Origin: Leptura quadrifasciata | Lineage: Eukaryota; Arthropoda; Insecta; Coleoptera; Cerambycidae | Reading direction: 5' to 3' | Assembly: GCA_963675555.1 (NCBI GenBank) | Contig: OY776678.1 | Location: 13,560,171-13,624,170, forward strand | DNA: 64,000 bases | Part shown: one piece after another, positions 1 through 11,035 of the stretch | How the letters are laid out: the number at the start of each line of letters is the position of its first letter | How positions within the stretch are numbered: the stretch's first letter is position 1 | The notes under the pieces: generated by a model | The model's input: the letters and a program-made list of their open reading frames with translations, nothing else | Databases searched by the model: none | What the model was told of the DNA's origin: nothing | Translations under genes and position numbers: made by a program

Positions 1-1366
1 TAATATGTATAGGTAAATTTTTGTTTTTTTTTTTAGGTGAAAGATCTGAATATCTTACAAAATTTGAATAATAACTATTTAGAAAATTTACCTCTCGCCG
101 AACATAGAAACATTTTTTATCAGCACGACGGTGCTCCCCCACATAACGCATATTTAATCAATAATTATTTACAAGAAACTTTTTATGATCAATAGATTGC
201 CAATAATGGACCTTTCTTATGGCCTCTTCACTCGCCCGATTTATCAGTTCTGGATTATTTCATTTGGTGAACTATTAAAAATAAAGTTTATGAGTGCCCA
301 TTAACAACCATTGAAAATTGTATGCAAAGAGTAAGAAATGCATTTCAAAACATATCACAGGATTCAATTAGAAGAGCCTACCCATGAGGAACTAATCCGA
401 AGGTGCGAAAAACGTGTCGAGGTTCGAGGGCAGAATTTTGAGCAATTATTAAATTAAAATGAAATCATATTTTAAATTGATCTTATCTCTGCTATTTTAG
501 TTCATGCCATCTCTTCAATTCGATTAATACGCATGTTACAGTGTTAGTGTTATTTTGCGTTTTTGTGAATATCGAGTAGCAAATGTGCTGCAAGTTCTTG
601 ATATTACTTTATCACATTCTTCATAAATAATAAACAAATTTAAAAAGTTTTCGTTGGTATAATTTAAACGTGCTGGCATTTTTTGACATAAGATAATGAC
701 TGATTGTTTCTAATCATGGCTATTTTGATGAAATGATTACAACAATTCATGAATTTCTAATAAAATCGCGCAAATATTTCAAAAAGTTGTGACTTTAACC
801 CCCACAATGCTAACATCAGAAAAAAGGGAATTCAATTTTACACAACTTCACGTAAAAAAATACAGAGTGTTCCATTTGACCTAAACAAGTTTTCGCGGTT
901 TGAAGTTGACAAAATGTAACGCGAAAAACGGAACACTTGGTATGAAATTATTGAATTTATTTCAGTTATAGAACGTAGTTCTTCTTGTGTTCTTTTTATG
1001 TGACAAGAAGCAAATGAGGATCCTTCGTGAAAGTTATAACGGTTCTTGCAAACCGTTGCACCTGTCAAATTTTCTATAAAATGTCAAATATCTCTGAAAC
1101 GGCTAGGTTTAGGTATAGAATATACTACACATTTTCGACTCAGAATTGTATACTCTTTTCGAAAACCCTAAAATATATAGGGTGTTCCATTTGAAATAAG
1201 CAGGTTGGTATCGACTTCCGGTATAAGCGCAAGTGCCAGCTGCGTGCAATTATTTTAGTTGGATTGGTCACACCGACATTAGTAATCATCTAAATTTTCT
1301 AAATTTTCTGATGCGTACTTTTCTCTATATCGATCGATTCAGTTCCCGGTGAGACACCCTGTATAG
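1..1366 (+). mobile_element. Mariner-like element, copy A1 (left part off the window)
   Basis: This is the right half of a mariner-like DNA transposon whose second copy lies at 36,873-39,289; the two are nearly identical from base 1 to the shared end CACCCTGTATAG near 1,366, after which they diverge. It holds the last part of an intron, the last transposase exon and a long right arm. Bases about 571-690 are an inverted copy of the 5' end of the transposase gene, as in the other copy. A minus-strand reading frame at 838-1,068 inside the arm is a chance frame. The left end lies outside the window. Several outward TACAGGGTGT-like motifs occur within the arm (about 860 and 1,178). Confidence 0.85.
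37..457 (+). pseudogene. Mariner-like transposase, last exon, broken
   Basis: This is the catalytic C-terminal part of a DDE/DDD transposase. The second acidic residue is in YQHDGAPPHNAYL and the third in SPDLSVLDYF, with 41 residues between them. The exon starts after a splice acceptor (poly-T then AG at 35-36). The copy is dead: the Trp codon after FYDQ is TAG, another Trp codon (in FIWG) reads TGA, and an extra base near 380 shifts the frame before the terminal TAA at 455-457. Unlike the second copy it keeps the full GAPPHN segment. The family is the insect group with a DUF4817-type N-terminal helix-turn-helix (family knowledge). Confidence 0.85.
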
Positions 1367-3035
1367 TTTTTCGTTTCGAAAAAATAAACGGAATTAATGG
1401 TGTCATGGCCTATTTTGATGTTTTTTTAATTTTTACACAAGAGTGTATGCCATAGCCAACTGTGTTTTTCGAATTTTTTGATACACATTATTATTCTTAT
1501 TGTCTTTGCCGTCAATTCTCATCCCTTTAACTTTTTTCGGATCTCCTCAAATAAGGAAGCTATAACCGTTTGTGGTTATCCTATTTTTCATATTTTTGTA
1601 ATATATCTCACAAAGTAGGCTATGAATTTCAAATTTCTTTTTAGTGAAATATAGCTCACAAAACATAGGATAACTATTTCTAAAACTTTATTCTTCTATA
1701 ATAGATATTAAGGGAAATATTTGATGTCGCCCTCCTAAAATAGACAGACGGTATATAGACTTAAGATAAGCTAGTGAATATTTAATGGACTTCTGTTCTA
1801 TATATTGTTATGAATCAGTTGTAGCTTTTTTAGCTAATAAAGATGCATGCATTATTATTATTAAGTATTGAGACTTATGATGTTAGTAAAATTGCTGTCA
1901 TTACTAAAACACTTTTTTTATTGTTGTCGAAAAATAACGGAACATAACTTTAATTGATATACTTGATTTGTAGAAATATGCCTGTAAGAAGAACAAAATT
2001 ACAATTGAAAAAGCAACATTTCTTAAAGCTTGTCAATATTGGTGTTATATTCCTTTATAGGGTCTTTATTTAGCAGGCTTTGTCAACATAAGTAGGCATG
2101 CAATCTTTGCCAACACGACAAGTAACGCATTATATAATCCTATAGTCTGTAACGTGATTGAACATTTGAAGCCTAAAAACCAGAGAGGTGATTGCAACAT
2201 ACCCTTTTACACACATGAAAGGAATTTTATTAAAACACATTTAAGTACAAAAGCAAACTAATAAAACCGGGCAAAATCCAGTTACGGACCTTCGCAGCGA
2301 GTGCGGCCTCACGGACAGTGACCAAGCACACTAGAAATAAATGAGCCTTAGACAAATATTATGGGTAAACAGGGTAGGCCCTGGGCGTGTCGACCGGACA
2401 CTGCATGATTTATAGCTGACCGTAGGTCGGAGGCAACCTGGATGAACTCGCCTAAACGACATATAATTAGGTGGCTATGGACTCGTGCTGGGCTGGACAG
2501 TGGTCACTAGTTGCGGAGTTTCTGAACGGGTTTCGTACACGCGAGACACAAGTTTACATGTGTACTCACTTGTAAACCGAATAGAAATCTTGTCTGACCA
2601 CTGTCGATGATCTATGGACACGCTGACACCTTGAAATTTATGACTTTATAATGGGAGACGTAAATTATGCGCCGACCAGTCACGCGGAAAGTGCGCAGTT
2701 TTTAATGGAGACACAAGGTTCACAACTCGGTTCACAATCAAAATTAAGTACATTTATAGTGTGCCAAATCATTTTTAGCTGATTTTCTTAGCATGTAAGT
2801 CGAATAAGCCCCGACTAATAGATGAAAATGTTAACCGCTGACGGCAGTTTGTTTATTTATTGCAAAATCCAACAGGCAAAGGACAGTTAAAGGATTAGGT
2901 ACAAAAAATACAATATCCACACAAATATGTATTATATAAATCTAAGTAAAAAAATCGGTAGCTACTGGAAGCGGCTGGAACCTCCCCAGTCGGTGGATCT
3001 TTGAAGCCGAAAAGAGCATTAAATTGTGTGATAAA
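1367..3035. other. No gene seen; mixed AT-rich and mid-GC DNA
   Basis: No coding frame with recognisable similarity was found. 1,367-2,180 is AT-rich. About 2,220-2,790 is clearly richer in G and C than its surroundings and probably belongs to an unidentified repeat, but I see no terminal repeats or open frame in it. Confidence 0.5.
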
Positions 3036-4145
3036 ACGGCACTAAACGTTATCCGATCTCATTCAAAACCTTTTCAGATCTTCTGGGGCACTAAAAAAAC
3101 CCTCAACTTAATGAATTTACAATCATCTATGCGAGTTATTACCTACATTATCGCTCGTTGAATAATATACTATTAGAATATTAACAACATCACTTGAACG
3201 ACTAAGAAAGTCTAGTTATCCTAAATACTACAGATTTGTAAAGCAACAAACTGAAAATTGGTAAAGTGATAGTCTATAATAAATTCACCAACGAAGTTAC
3301 AGAAAGCATAATATGATATTGATATTGTTACATCTACCTTTAAAGTTTGTGACAATCCACTAAAAGTTACAAATATGCCAAAATCTTATTAACATGACAT
3401 GACACCAACGTTATCCGATGACAATGACAATCGTCAAAATTTGGTCATTGCAATCTGATCGTTCGCGGCTGTCTTTGTTGAATGAAACATTCGAATTTCA
3501 GTAATTTTACTAGATTTTAGAGGAATATTTGAAGTTTAATTCTTCGATTTGTCTGTATATATATTTAAAAGCGGCACTAAACGTAATTCGCTCTACTTCT
3601 AGAGCAGTGAAGAAACCCTCGCACGTGAATTGACACGTGGTGTGACGAGTTTCACGATGTAATGGCTACGCGCATCGATCATGTCACGCGAAATGCGACC
3701 TATGCTTCATACTTGCTTTGTTTTTAATTTTTTTTCACGGAAACCAAATCGAAAGGGTGGAAGTGTGATATATCATTGAAATCAGAATTTTAACTGCTTT
3801 TCAATGGCTCCATTACAAATTGATAGTAATTATAAAAAAAACAACTTGTTGCGTCAAAATGACACTAAAGGTAATCCGATCTCAACCAAAACCTTTTCAG
3901 ATCTTCTGGTGCACTAAAGAAACGCACATGCGAAGTTTCATTCAAATCCGTTCAGTAGGTTCGGCGCTATCGTGCTAACACACATACACACAACATACAC
4001 ACATACACACACACAGAGACATTTTTCAAAAAACACTTTTTTGGGTTCCTAGGACCTCAAAACGTAAAGATTTGATGTTATCTCAATTTTCGTTTTTGAA
4101 CCAATTTTAGTAACCTCTCACAATTTTATTGTGGAGAGGTTAAAA
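3036..4145 (+). repeat. Three partial copies of a repeat ending in a CA-rich tract
   Basis: A segment reading CACTAAACGTTATCCGATCT followed by CTTTTCAGATCTTCTGG occurs near 3,040-3,100 and again near 3,856-3,920 with small changes; a shorter related piece (GGCACTAAACGTAATTCGCT) is at about 3,573. The last copy continues into AAATCCGTTCAGTAGGTTCG, then ACACACATACACACA-type simple sequence (3,973-4,015), and ends near 4,145. The AAATC(C/G)GTTCAG-TTCGG wording followed by CA repeats resembles the 3' ends of RTE-type LINEs or their SINEs in insects (family knowledge). No coding part remains. Confidence 0.55.
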
Positions 4146-4481
4146 GGTCAAAAGAAGGAGTAAAAAAAATATAAATCAAATGCTCAGGAACTAAGATTAT
4201 ATAAATGCACATAATATATGTTATGACAATATAAACGACTTAAAAATGTAGTGAGATATATACTATGATATAATAAATCACCGTCTTAGGAAATATCCAT
4301 GCCAAAAACATCTTTTCTAATTGCACTCTCGCTACAGAAAAACATATCAATGATATGTTCAATTTTAGAATAATTGACATACATTCGATAGATTGGTGAT
4401 GATATAAGGATATTTTTATTTTTAATATACTGTGAACTGAGTTTGTGGTTGGTTCCTTGTGAAACAACTTAACAAAAATTG
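4146..4481. other. AT-rich DNA, nothing recognised
   Basis: This is AT-rich sequence between a repeat tail and a foldback element. A minus-strand frame at 4,240-4,467 encodes no recognisable protein and is judged a chance frame. Confidence 0.5.
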
Positions 4482-4749
4482 TTTTTAAGTAAACACTGCT
4501 TTTAGATGCATTAAATTACTTTGTTTAAATTTCTCTACAAATGTTTCGGATTATTGGGCCTTTATCAAAAGAGTACAAAGTGTATATTAAAGTAACACAA
4601 GTGGTTGTTCCTGTATTTTAGAACAACCACTTCTGTTACTTTAATATACACTTTGTACTCTCTTGATAAAGGTTTAATAAGCCGAAAAATGTGTAGAGAA
4701 ATTTAAACAAAGTAATTTGATACATCTAAAAGCAGTGTTTACTTAAAAA
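4482..4749. mobile_element. Foldback (palindromic) element 1
   Basis: This is a near-perfect inverted repeat: the arms run 4,482-4,611 and 4,621-4,749 around a spacer of about 9 bases, so the single strand would form a hairpin of about 130 bp. The outer ends read TTTTTAAGTAAACACTGC and its complement. The arms differ at only a few positions, which suggests a recent origin or ongoing correction. It has no coding capacity and is best explained as a MITE or foldback element; the family is not identified. Confidence 0.85.
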
Positions 4750-5251
4750 GAATTAAGGATATTTGTTCGTGGTGTATGCCCTACAAGTACGTGGCCATGT
4801 CGAGCACTAGTTCTAGGTACTATATAATAATAATAATAATTTATTTACGGAAATAACATACAGAAAAAATATACAGATATAATTTGTACTATTTATGTAA
4901 ACAAATTGGATAAATTTACAGTAAGTTAAAACTTGTTTGTAAATTATTGGCAATTTCAGAACCTAGTGTATTCTTATTGTTGCATTTTACAAATAGTCTA
5001 AGACTTGTGTATAAAAATTCACATAAGGTAATTCGCAGAAGGTCCTGAAATAACCATTAACCTATATAATTAACAATAAGAAAAAGATATGAAGTAAGCA
5101 TGACAGGCGAATTATTGAAACTAAGTGGAATGAGTATTTTTTTGTGTTTATATATTTTTTACATCTATTAGTCGATGTATATCTAGTCTGGGAATGCTTT
5201 TAATCCAAGATTTTACTCTATTCTTGAACAAACTATAAGAATTTATAGTTT

Positions 5252-5449
5252 TTATTTCAATTGGCAATTTATTATAAAGTTAAGTCCTGGGTATGTATGG
5301 CATCTTTGTGCAATTGTTTTTTTAGGTCTAGGTACTTGATTAGGGGCATTTATCATATAACGGGTGCTGTAGGCATGAACAATATTTTCCAACTCATTTT
5401 TGTTTTTATACTGCCTTAGTAAAAGGTTGAAACAGAAGAGTTGCCGCAT
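5252..5449 (-). pseudogene. C-terminal end of LINE 1 ORF, shifted frame
   Basis: This 65-residue frame includes HAYSTRYMINAPNQVPRPK and an ending near YPGLNFIINCQLK, the usual closing region of CR1/L2/Jockey-type ORF2 proteins (a Y-x-TR segment, then a hydrophobic N-x-LP-like end). It lies directly downstream of the RT frame that stops at 5,531 and is the same protein after a frameshift. Confidence 0.7.
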
Positions 5450-5530
5450 ATCAAAGATCCCCGTTTCTACATATAGACTTTCAGTTGGGTAGGTCCAATT
5501 TTTTTTATATATAATTTTTAATATTAATTT

Positions 5531-7261
5531 TTACGTAGTTTCTAAGGTCCTTAAATGATTATTTGAAGTACCTCCCCATGCTATAATTCCATAAGTAAGG
5601 TGAGATTCGACTAAAGCATGATAAAGTGTTTTCATATGAACGATTTTAAGAATTTTAGATAAGTATTTAAATTTATATAAGATAGTTCTTAATTTTTTTA
5701 CTATAAAGTTTATGTGTATATCCCATTTTAAATTCTTCTCTATGTAAATTCCCAGATACTTAATTTTATCTGTAGCTGAGATTTCTATATTTGTGCTGCC
5801 GATTTTTACACATAATTTTTTATAAGTCGGTAAATATTTCGAATAGGAGGTAAACGGTATGTAATAAGTTTTACTAAAGTTTACTGTTAGTAATTTATTA
5901 CTGAACCAGGTAAAGATAGTAGCTAGATCAGCTTCTATTTTATCCTTTAATATATCCCAACTTTCGGCTTCATAAAAAATGGCTGTGTCATCAGCAAAAC
6001 TTACTACTTCACCCTTAGTTTCTACATTAAATAGGCCATTTAGGTATAAATTAAACAGTATTGGTCCTAGAACAGTGCCTTGAGGCACCCCATATTCTAC
6101 AGTCTTTACATTACTTACTGTGTCTGCGATTTGAGTACATTGCGTACGGTGTTCTAAATAACTCGACATTAATTTATATGAAGTCCCTCGAAAGCCTATA
6201 CTGTTCAACGTACTGAGAAGTTGGCTGTGGCTAACCGTGTCGAAGGCCTTTGCCAGGTCGATGAAAACGCATATTGCTGATTTTTTGTTATCAATAGATT
6301 TATTAATTTTAGCAGTTAATTTTGCAATAGCGTCTTGCGTCGACCTGTTCTCTCTGAACCCAAATTGTTTGTCTGATAATATGCTATATCTCTTTAGATA
6401 ACAATTAATCCTATTTCTGAGTACTTTTTCAAAAATTTTCGAGATTAAAGAGATTGGCCTATAATTAGCAACATTTAGTTTATCACCACTTTTAAAAAGT
6501 GGTTTTATTATAGCCGTTTTGAATAATGATGGACATACTCCTATGTTAAACGATCTATTTATTATGTAGGTTAAAGGTTTAGCTATTTCTTTAGCAATGT
6601 CCTTTAAAGTTTCGGACCGTATGCCATCAATACCAGGTGCCTTATTATTTTTTAAATCATGAATAGTTTCGATGACTTCCAACTCGTTAGTCTCAGAGAG
6701 AAAGAATGAATTGGGAAAAGTTTTTATTGTCTCAGTTACACTGTTTTTTTGTAATTTAATTTTGTTAGCTAGATTTTTTCCTACATCGGTAAAATAATTG
6801 CAGAAAGCATCGGCTATATCTTTTTTATCAGTAACTGTTACATTATCTTGTACTATTTCACTAATTTCATTTTTCCCAATATTCTCGTTTGATAGTTCTT
6901 TTATGGATTTCCAAACGCCAGTCGAGTTATTTTTATTTAAATCAATTTTATTTTGAAAATGATTTACTTTCGCTTTTCTTATTAGTTCAGTTAATTTATT
7001 TTTATATTTTTTAAATTCTTGTTTATTTTCTTCAGAAGGATATTTTTTCATTTTTTTATAAAGCTTGTCTTTTATGTTAACTGAATTTATTAGACCTTTG
7101 GTAATCCAGTTAGTTCGTTTTTGCTGATTATTTTTTATTTTAATTATTTTAGTTGACTCATGTATGTATGTTTTTAGCTTGTTAACAAATATTTCGGTGC
7201 AATAATTAATTTGATTTGATAGGTTAATACAGTCCAGACTATTATTTACAATTTTAAAGAG
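5531..7261 (-). CDS. LINE reverse transcriptase, long uninterrupted frame (partial)
   Basis: The frame is open from about 7,261 (no start codon; the 5' part is truncated) to a stop at 5,531. The first Met-led stretch starts at 7,051 and gives 506 residues. Upstream of it the frame already reads NWITKGLINSVNIKDKLY, the usual linker between endonuclease and RT in this group. RT motifs in order: NYRPISLISKIFEKVL, QFGFRENRSTQDAI, CVFIDLAKAFDTVSH (first catalytic Asp), YGVPQGTVLGPILFNLYLNG, and SFADDTAIF (FADD catalytic pair). A thumb-like region with KIKYLGIYIEKNLKW follows, then ESHLTYGIIAWGG. The RT core keeps its key residues, so this is the best preserved LINE gene in the window. The remaining C-terminus continues after a frameshift at 5,252-5,449. 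Confidence 0.9.
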   Translation of the reverse strand, partial: LFKIVNNSLDCINLSNQINYCTEIFVNKLKTYIHESTKIIKIKNNQQKRTNWITKGLINSVNIKDKLYKKMKKYPSEENKQEFKKYKNKLTELIRKAKVNHFQNKIDLNKNNSTGVWKSIKELSNENIGKNEISEIVQDNVTVTDKKDIADAFCNYFTDVGKNLANKIKLQKNSVTETIKTFPNSFFLSETNELEVIETIHDLKNNKAPGIDGIRSETLKDIAKEIAKPLTYIINRSFNIGVCPSLFKTAIIKPLFKSGDKLNVANYRPISLISKIFEKVLRNRINCYLKRYSILSDKQFGFRENRSTQDAIAKLTAKINKSIDNKKSAICVFIDLAKAFDTVSHSQLLSTLNSIGFRGTSYKLMSSYLEHRTQCTQIADTVSNVKTVEYGVPQGTVLGPILFNLYLNGLFNVETKGEVVSFADDTAIFYEAESWDILKDKIEADLATIFTWFSNKLLTVNFSKTYYIPFTSYSKYLPTYKKLCVKIGSTNIEISATDKIKYLGIYIEKNLKWDIHINFIVKKLRTILYKFKYLSKILKIVHMKTLYHALVESHLTYGIIAWGGTSNNHLRTLETT

Positions 7262-7262
7262 G

Positions 7263-8410
7263 AAAGTTATTGGAGTTAGCAGCTCTTCGATTGCTGTGAC
7301 TTTTTAAGTCAAACATATCCAGCAATTCAGTTTATGGGAATCTTCTGTGTGGATATTCACCGTTAAGTGTGTACGCAGCAGATTTTAAGAACTCACGCTG
7401 AATTTTCTCTAGTTGTAGAATATTGGAATTGTAAATTGGACTCCACACGATAGAAGCGTATTCAAGGCGAAATCTAACGAAAGTAACATAAAGTAACGTG
7501 GAAATATTTTAAAAACTTTTACAGTTACGTATCATGAAACCAAGGCTTTAAAAGCGGAAGCAGTTGTCATTTTCACATGTTTATTGAAAGGGTCGAAATA
7601 AGCTCCAAGGTCTTTGTAAACTTTCGTTGTCAACGTTATAATTAAACATGTACATGTTGGTTTTTCTGCCAAATGACATTATTTTACATTTGCTGGCATT
7701 AAGTCACTGCACCGAGTATTAATGGTATTTAATCAGTCTTGAAAATTAACACAATCATCAACTGAGTTAATCAATCGATATATTTTTAGATCATCTGCGT
7801 ATAGGAGGAAATGGGTATTATTATCGAACCCCTCCAAAATATCGTTAATAAACATAACAAAGAAAAGTGGACCAAGTATCCACCCCTGTGGCACACCGAA
7901 TTTTTGTAAGAAACTGTCAGATTTATACCCTCGGTACTGAACAAATTGATATCGATCTTGCAAATATGATTCAATTAATTGTAATAACGAATAAGGAAGA
8001 CCGAAGATGTCCAGTTTACTAATCAAAGTACTATGATCTAGCTTGTCAAAAGCCTTGGAGAAATCCGTGTAGATAATATCAACTTGACCACCTCTATCCA
8101 GATTTGCACAAAGAAATTGTGTTTAGCACACAAAGTTCGTGACAGTTGACCTATCTTTCATAAAACCATGTTGATCGATATATATTGTGCCTAAGAATAT
8201 ATGGTGGAGTGAAGAATTACTTCAAAATTTTTTCCAAAGTTACAAATGATAGTAATTAGTCTATCTCGTTCAAGTCACCTTTTTGAATACAGGGAACACA
8301 CGTGAAGATTTCCACTTCTGAGGAACCTTGCACTTCTTAATATTAGATTATAGATAATTAATAATGCTTCGGCAAATACAGTCGCATAATCTTTAATAAG
8401 AAATGCAGGA
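7263..8410 (-). mobile_element. LINE 2 fragment (Jockey-like RT), broken
   Basis: Read on the minus strand, RT motifs appear from about 8,100 down: VDIIYTDFSKAFDKLDHS (first catalytic Asp), then at 8,026-7,733 ISKLDIFGLPYSLLQL, FGVPQGWILGPLFFVMFIND and LLYADDLKIYR (YADD pair). The C-terminal region at 7,310-7,490 contains LEYASIVWSP and IQREFLKSAAYTLNGEYPH. Stops and frameshifts separate the blocks. A second frame at 7,786-7,974 is a shadow. It resembles the LINE at 41.2-43.3 kb. Confidence 0.85.
7733..8026 (-). pseudogene. LINE 2 reverse transcriptase core fragment
   Basis: This 97-residue frame carries the PQG motif (GVPQGWILGPLFF) and the YADD catalytic motif (LLYADDLKIY). The upstream Asp motif lies in the same reading direction beyond the chosen Met. 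It is a remnant of a longer ORF2. Confidence 0.85.
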
Positions 8411-8734
8411 ATTAGATCGGGACCCATGGTCATAGTGGCTTTTTTTTAATGGCCTTTATTATCTCTCTCTCAGCGATACCAGACAGATTTAATACATTAA
8501 GGACATTGGGGTTAATTTTAGGTATCGTTAAAATTATCGTCGCCGGAATTGGGAGGTGTGAAGGATTTCGAGAAGAAGTTTGACTGAATAAACAAAGACA
8601 AAGGCTTTTGCTAAAACCGACTGAGCTTGTAGAAGAGCATTTTATACCCTCAAGATCCACAATCTTTAAACAAAACAAGTTTATAAATATATATGTTTAT
8701 CATTTTTGCATAATTTTAATTAACGGTATATAAA
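8411..8734. other. AT-rich remnant at the 5' side of LINE 2
   Basis: Minus-strand DNA here is probably the decayed upstream part of LINE 2; the frame at 8,430-8,678 shows no recognisable domain. It is followed by AT-rich sequence up to the 3' tail of LINE 3. Confidence 0.4.
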
Positions 8735-10420
8735 TAGAATATAATATAATAGAATAGAATATTTATTTACATGAGTAACAGAAATAATACAGTTAATTTT
8801 AATATCTATAAGCATAAATAAATAAATGAGTAATAGCGAAAACCCGTTCGAGTCTGAGAGCAATGGTTGCTTAATGTGTATGTGCGTATGCAAAATACCT
8901 ATCTGAAGTAAAAGATTTATTTATTTAGCGAAAAATGCTACGGACCTGAATGCAAAATAATAGATAAGTGGTATCGTATAACTATAGTTGGATTAACTTA
9001 TGTCACCTATTCTTACATTTATTCACAAACAAAAATATTGATAAAAAAGAAATTTCAGATATAAGTATTAAGACCTAAAACATACCTAACAATAAAGAAG
9101 AAAAGGAAAAAATAAATAAAATTTCGTGACATATGATCATAGAATTTATCGACTTTGTACTTAGAGACATAATGAGGACTTAAGACTTCCAGTATTAACG
9201 AATGTATCTATTTTTGTGTAATTTATATCCAGTAGCCATTTTTTTACTTTACTTTTTTATATCTTGTTACAGGTTTGATCTGTATATTTTTTTCCGGAAG
9301 CCTGTTATGTAATCTAACCTAGGCCTAAGTAGAAAACACATTTTGTTCTCATCAAACCCCCTCCCATAAAATCATCAAAATTATCAAACATTTCAAAAAA
9401 ATCTCAACATTTTTAATCACATTTTGAGTGGCTGGGCCTTTTTGGAAATTTAAATGTTATTCATCCGCTTTATTCATTGTTTTTTTGTGAAAGGTGATGG
9501 ATGTTTATGTGAGTGTCTGGGTCTATTAGGGTATTTTTAGATTTAGGCACTTTTGTTCACAGTTGAACCAGCCTCGCCCCATCCAGCCCGTCACTTACCG
9601 TGGCGCTTTGCACCGCGATTGTCGGATTGGCCGGGGCCTGGCAATACATTGTAATATTTTAAACAGCACATGAATATATTGGAATTGGTCATATAAGTTA
9701 CGTATATTTAATAAATATTTGTATAATAATTCAGTAGGATAAAGAGTTGATGTTAGCCCAGGCTATAATACCATACTTTAAGATCGACTCTATCATTCCA
9801 TAGTATATGATTTTAATGTGTCTCTCATTTAATATTTCTTTTAATTTTTTGAATCTGCATAACAAGGATCTTAATTTTTTACGGCGTTAGTGATATGGTA
9901 GTTCCACTTTAAATGGGAATCACACGTTATTCCGAGGTAATTCATTTTTTCACAGGTGGTTATAACCAAACCTGTGTTTGCAATATTTATTTCAGTAAAT
10001 GCTGGTAAATTACTTTTATAAGAGCAGAATGGCTAATATGTAGTTTTTGAAATGTTAAGGGTCAAGATATTTTCATCAAAATAATTCCATCATCTTTAAG
10101 TCCAATTCTGATATCCTTTTCACTTCTTCCCATGATTTCCCTTTGAAAAAAATTTCGGTTTCATCTGCGAATGATACTATATCTCCCATAATATGTATGC
10201 TAAATATGTCATTTAGATACATTATAAATAAAATTGGGGATAGAGCCGTGCCCTGCGGGAGACCATAGGACACGTTTCTTGCTTCACTTGTATTTTTACC
10301 ATTTGTGTCCTTTTATCTAAACAACTTTTCACTAAATCGTGGCAAAGACCTCTGACGCCAAAATGTTCTAACTTTTTTAATATTCTTTTATGACTAATTG
10401 TCAATAGCCAGGCAGCACTA
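8735..10420 (-). mobile_element. LINE 3 fragment, heavily decayed
   Basis: On the minus strand RT pieces are visible at 10,404-10,222 (HKRILKKLEHFGVRGLCHD) and 10,273-10,076 (MSYGLPQGTALSPILFIMYL, then SFADETEIFF, in which the second catalytic Asp of the FADD motif has become Glu). The thumb and C-terminus follow at 9,960-9,730 (KYGIIAWAN). The 3' end is marked by AATAAATATTCTATTC-type repeats at about 8,735-8,765. About 9,300-9,660 does not look like LINE coding sequence and includes a G/C-rich stretch near 9,570-9,640; it may be a separate insertion. The style is close to LINE 1. Confidence 0.8.
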
Positions 10421-10439
10421 AAGGCTCTACTATACCTTT

Positions 10440-10718
10440 GAATCTAAAATTGTCTGGCAATGTAGACAATCCCTGAAGCAACTGGCTAATAACAGCAAGG
10501 TTACCTTGATGTGGGTGCCAGGGCATGAGGAGGTACAAGGAAATGAACTTGCTGATAGCCTTGCAAAAAAAGGAGCTGAAGCACCGTTCATTGGACCCGA
10601 ACCGTTTTGTGGCCTAGCCAAGGGACATATAGCGGAGGAGATCCAAGAATGGGAAAAGGATAAAAAAAGTTCTACTGGAGGAATACTCCACGCCAAAGAC
10701 AAGCGAAAAAGTTTATAA
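10440..10718 (+). pseudogene. RNase H domain of LINE 4
   Basis: Reading from 10,440 the frame gives SLKQLANNSKVTLMWVPGHE and then GNELADSLAKKGAEAPF. The WVPGHE-x4-GNELAD-LAKKGA wording is the end of the RNase H fold of insect LINEs, with the His and the last Asp of the active site present. The front half of the domain is missing through truncation. The frame ends at a stop at 10,716. Confidence 0.88.
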
Positions 10719-10733
10719 CTTATTCGACAAAGA

Positions 10734-11024
10734 ATGCCACAACTTGGAAAGTCCGTGTTAAGGCTAATCACAGGCCTTCTAACTGGCCACTGCCCCTTGA
10801 GATACCATCTCAAGAATATGGGCAAGGCGGTAGATAATAAATGCAGATATTGCGATACTGCAATTGAAACTGCGGAACACATACTTTGCGAATGCAAGGT
10901 GTTAGTCCGCACCAGGCTAAAGTTCCTAGAACAGGTGGAATTAACGCCTGAAGACATAGGGAAATTAGCTCCCAGGAAAATCACAAGCTTTGTAAAAAGT
11001 TTGGGAATCCTGGGTAACCACTAG
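10734..11024 (+). pseudogene. C-terminal cysteine-motif domain of LINE 4
   Basis: This 96-residue continuation after a frameshift contains LRLITGLLTGHCPLRYHL and a C-x2-C-x8-H-x3-C cluster (CRYCDTAIETAEHILCEC), the usual tail that follows RNase H in I/R1/Jockey-like elements. It ends KSLGILGNH followed by a stop, which looks like the natural protein end. Confidence 0.85.
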
Positions 11025-11035
11025 ATGTAGGGTAA

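Larger units (their letters stand above)
4826..7262 (-). mobile_element. 5'-truncated LINE 1 (CR1/L2/Jockey-like group)
   Basis: This is a non-LTR retrotransposon read on the minus strand, with the linker before the reverse transcriptase at about 7,262, the RT at 5.5-7.0 kb, a C-terminal domain to 5,252, a 3' UTR, and a short (ATT)n tail at 4,826-4,842. The endonuclease half is missing, the usual result of incomplete target-primed reverse transcription. It abuts the 3' end of another LINE fragment at about 7,263-7,310. The exact clade was not resolved by eye. Confidence 0.9.
10421..11035 (+). mobile_element. 3' part of a LINE with RNase H domain (LINE 4)
   Basis: This plus-strand fragment holds the last part of an ORF2 with a C-terminal RNase H and a cysteine motif. 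The fragment starts abruptly at about 10,421, where LINE 3 of opposite orientation ends. Two frames, 10,440-10,718 and 10,734-11,024, are consecutive parts of one protein separated by a stop and frameshift. RNase H domains occur in I, LOA, R1 and Jockey-group LINEs (family knowledge), so this comes from a different lineage from LINE 1. Confidence 0.85.

Noticed and set aside
838..1068. Minus-strand 76-residue frame
   Set aside because: It lies in the mariner arm, is mirrored in the other copy with changes that are not protein-like, and has no domain.
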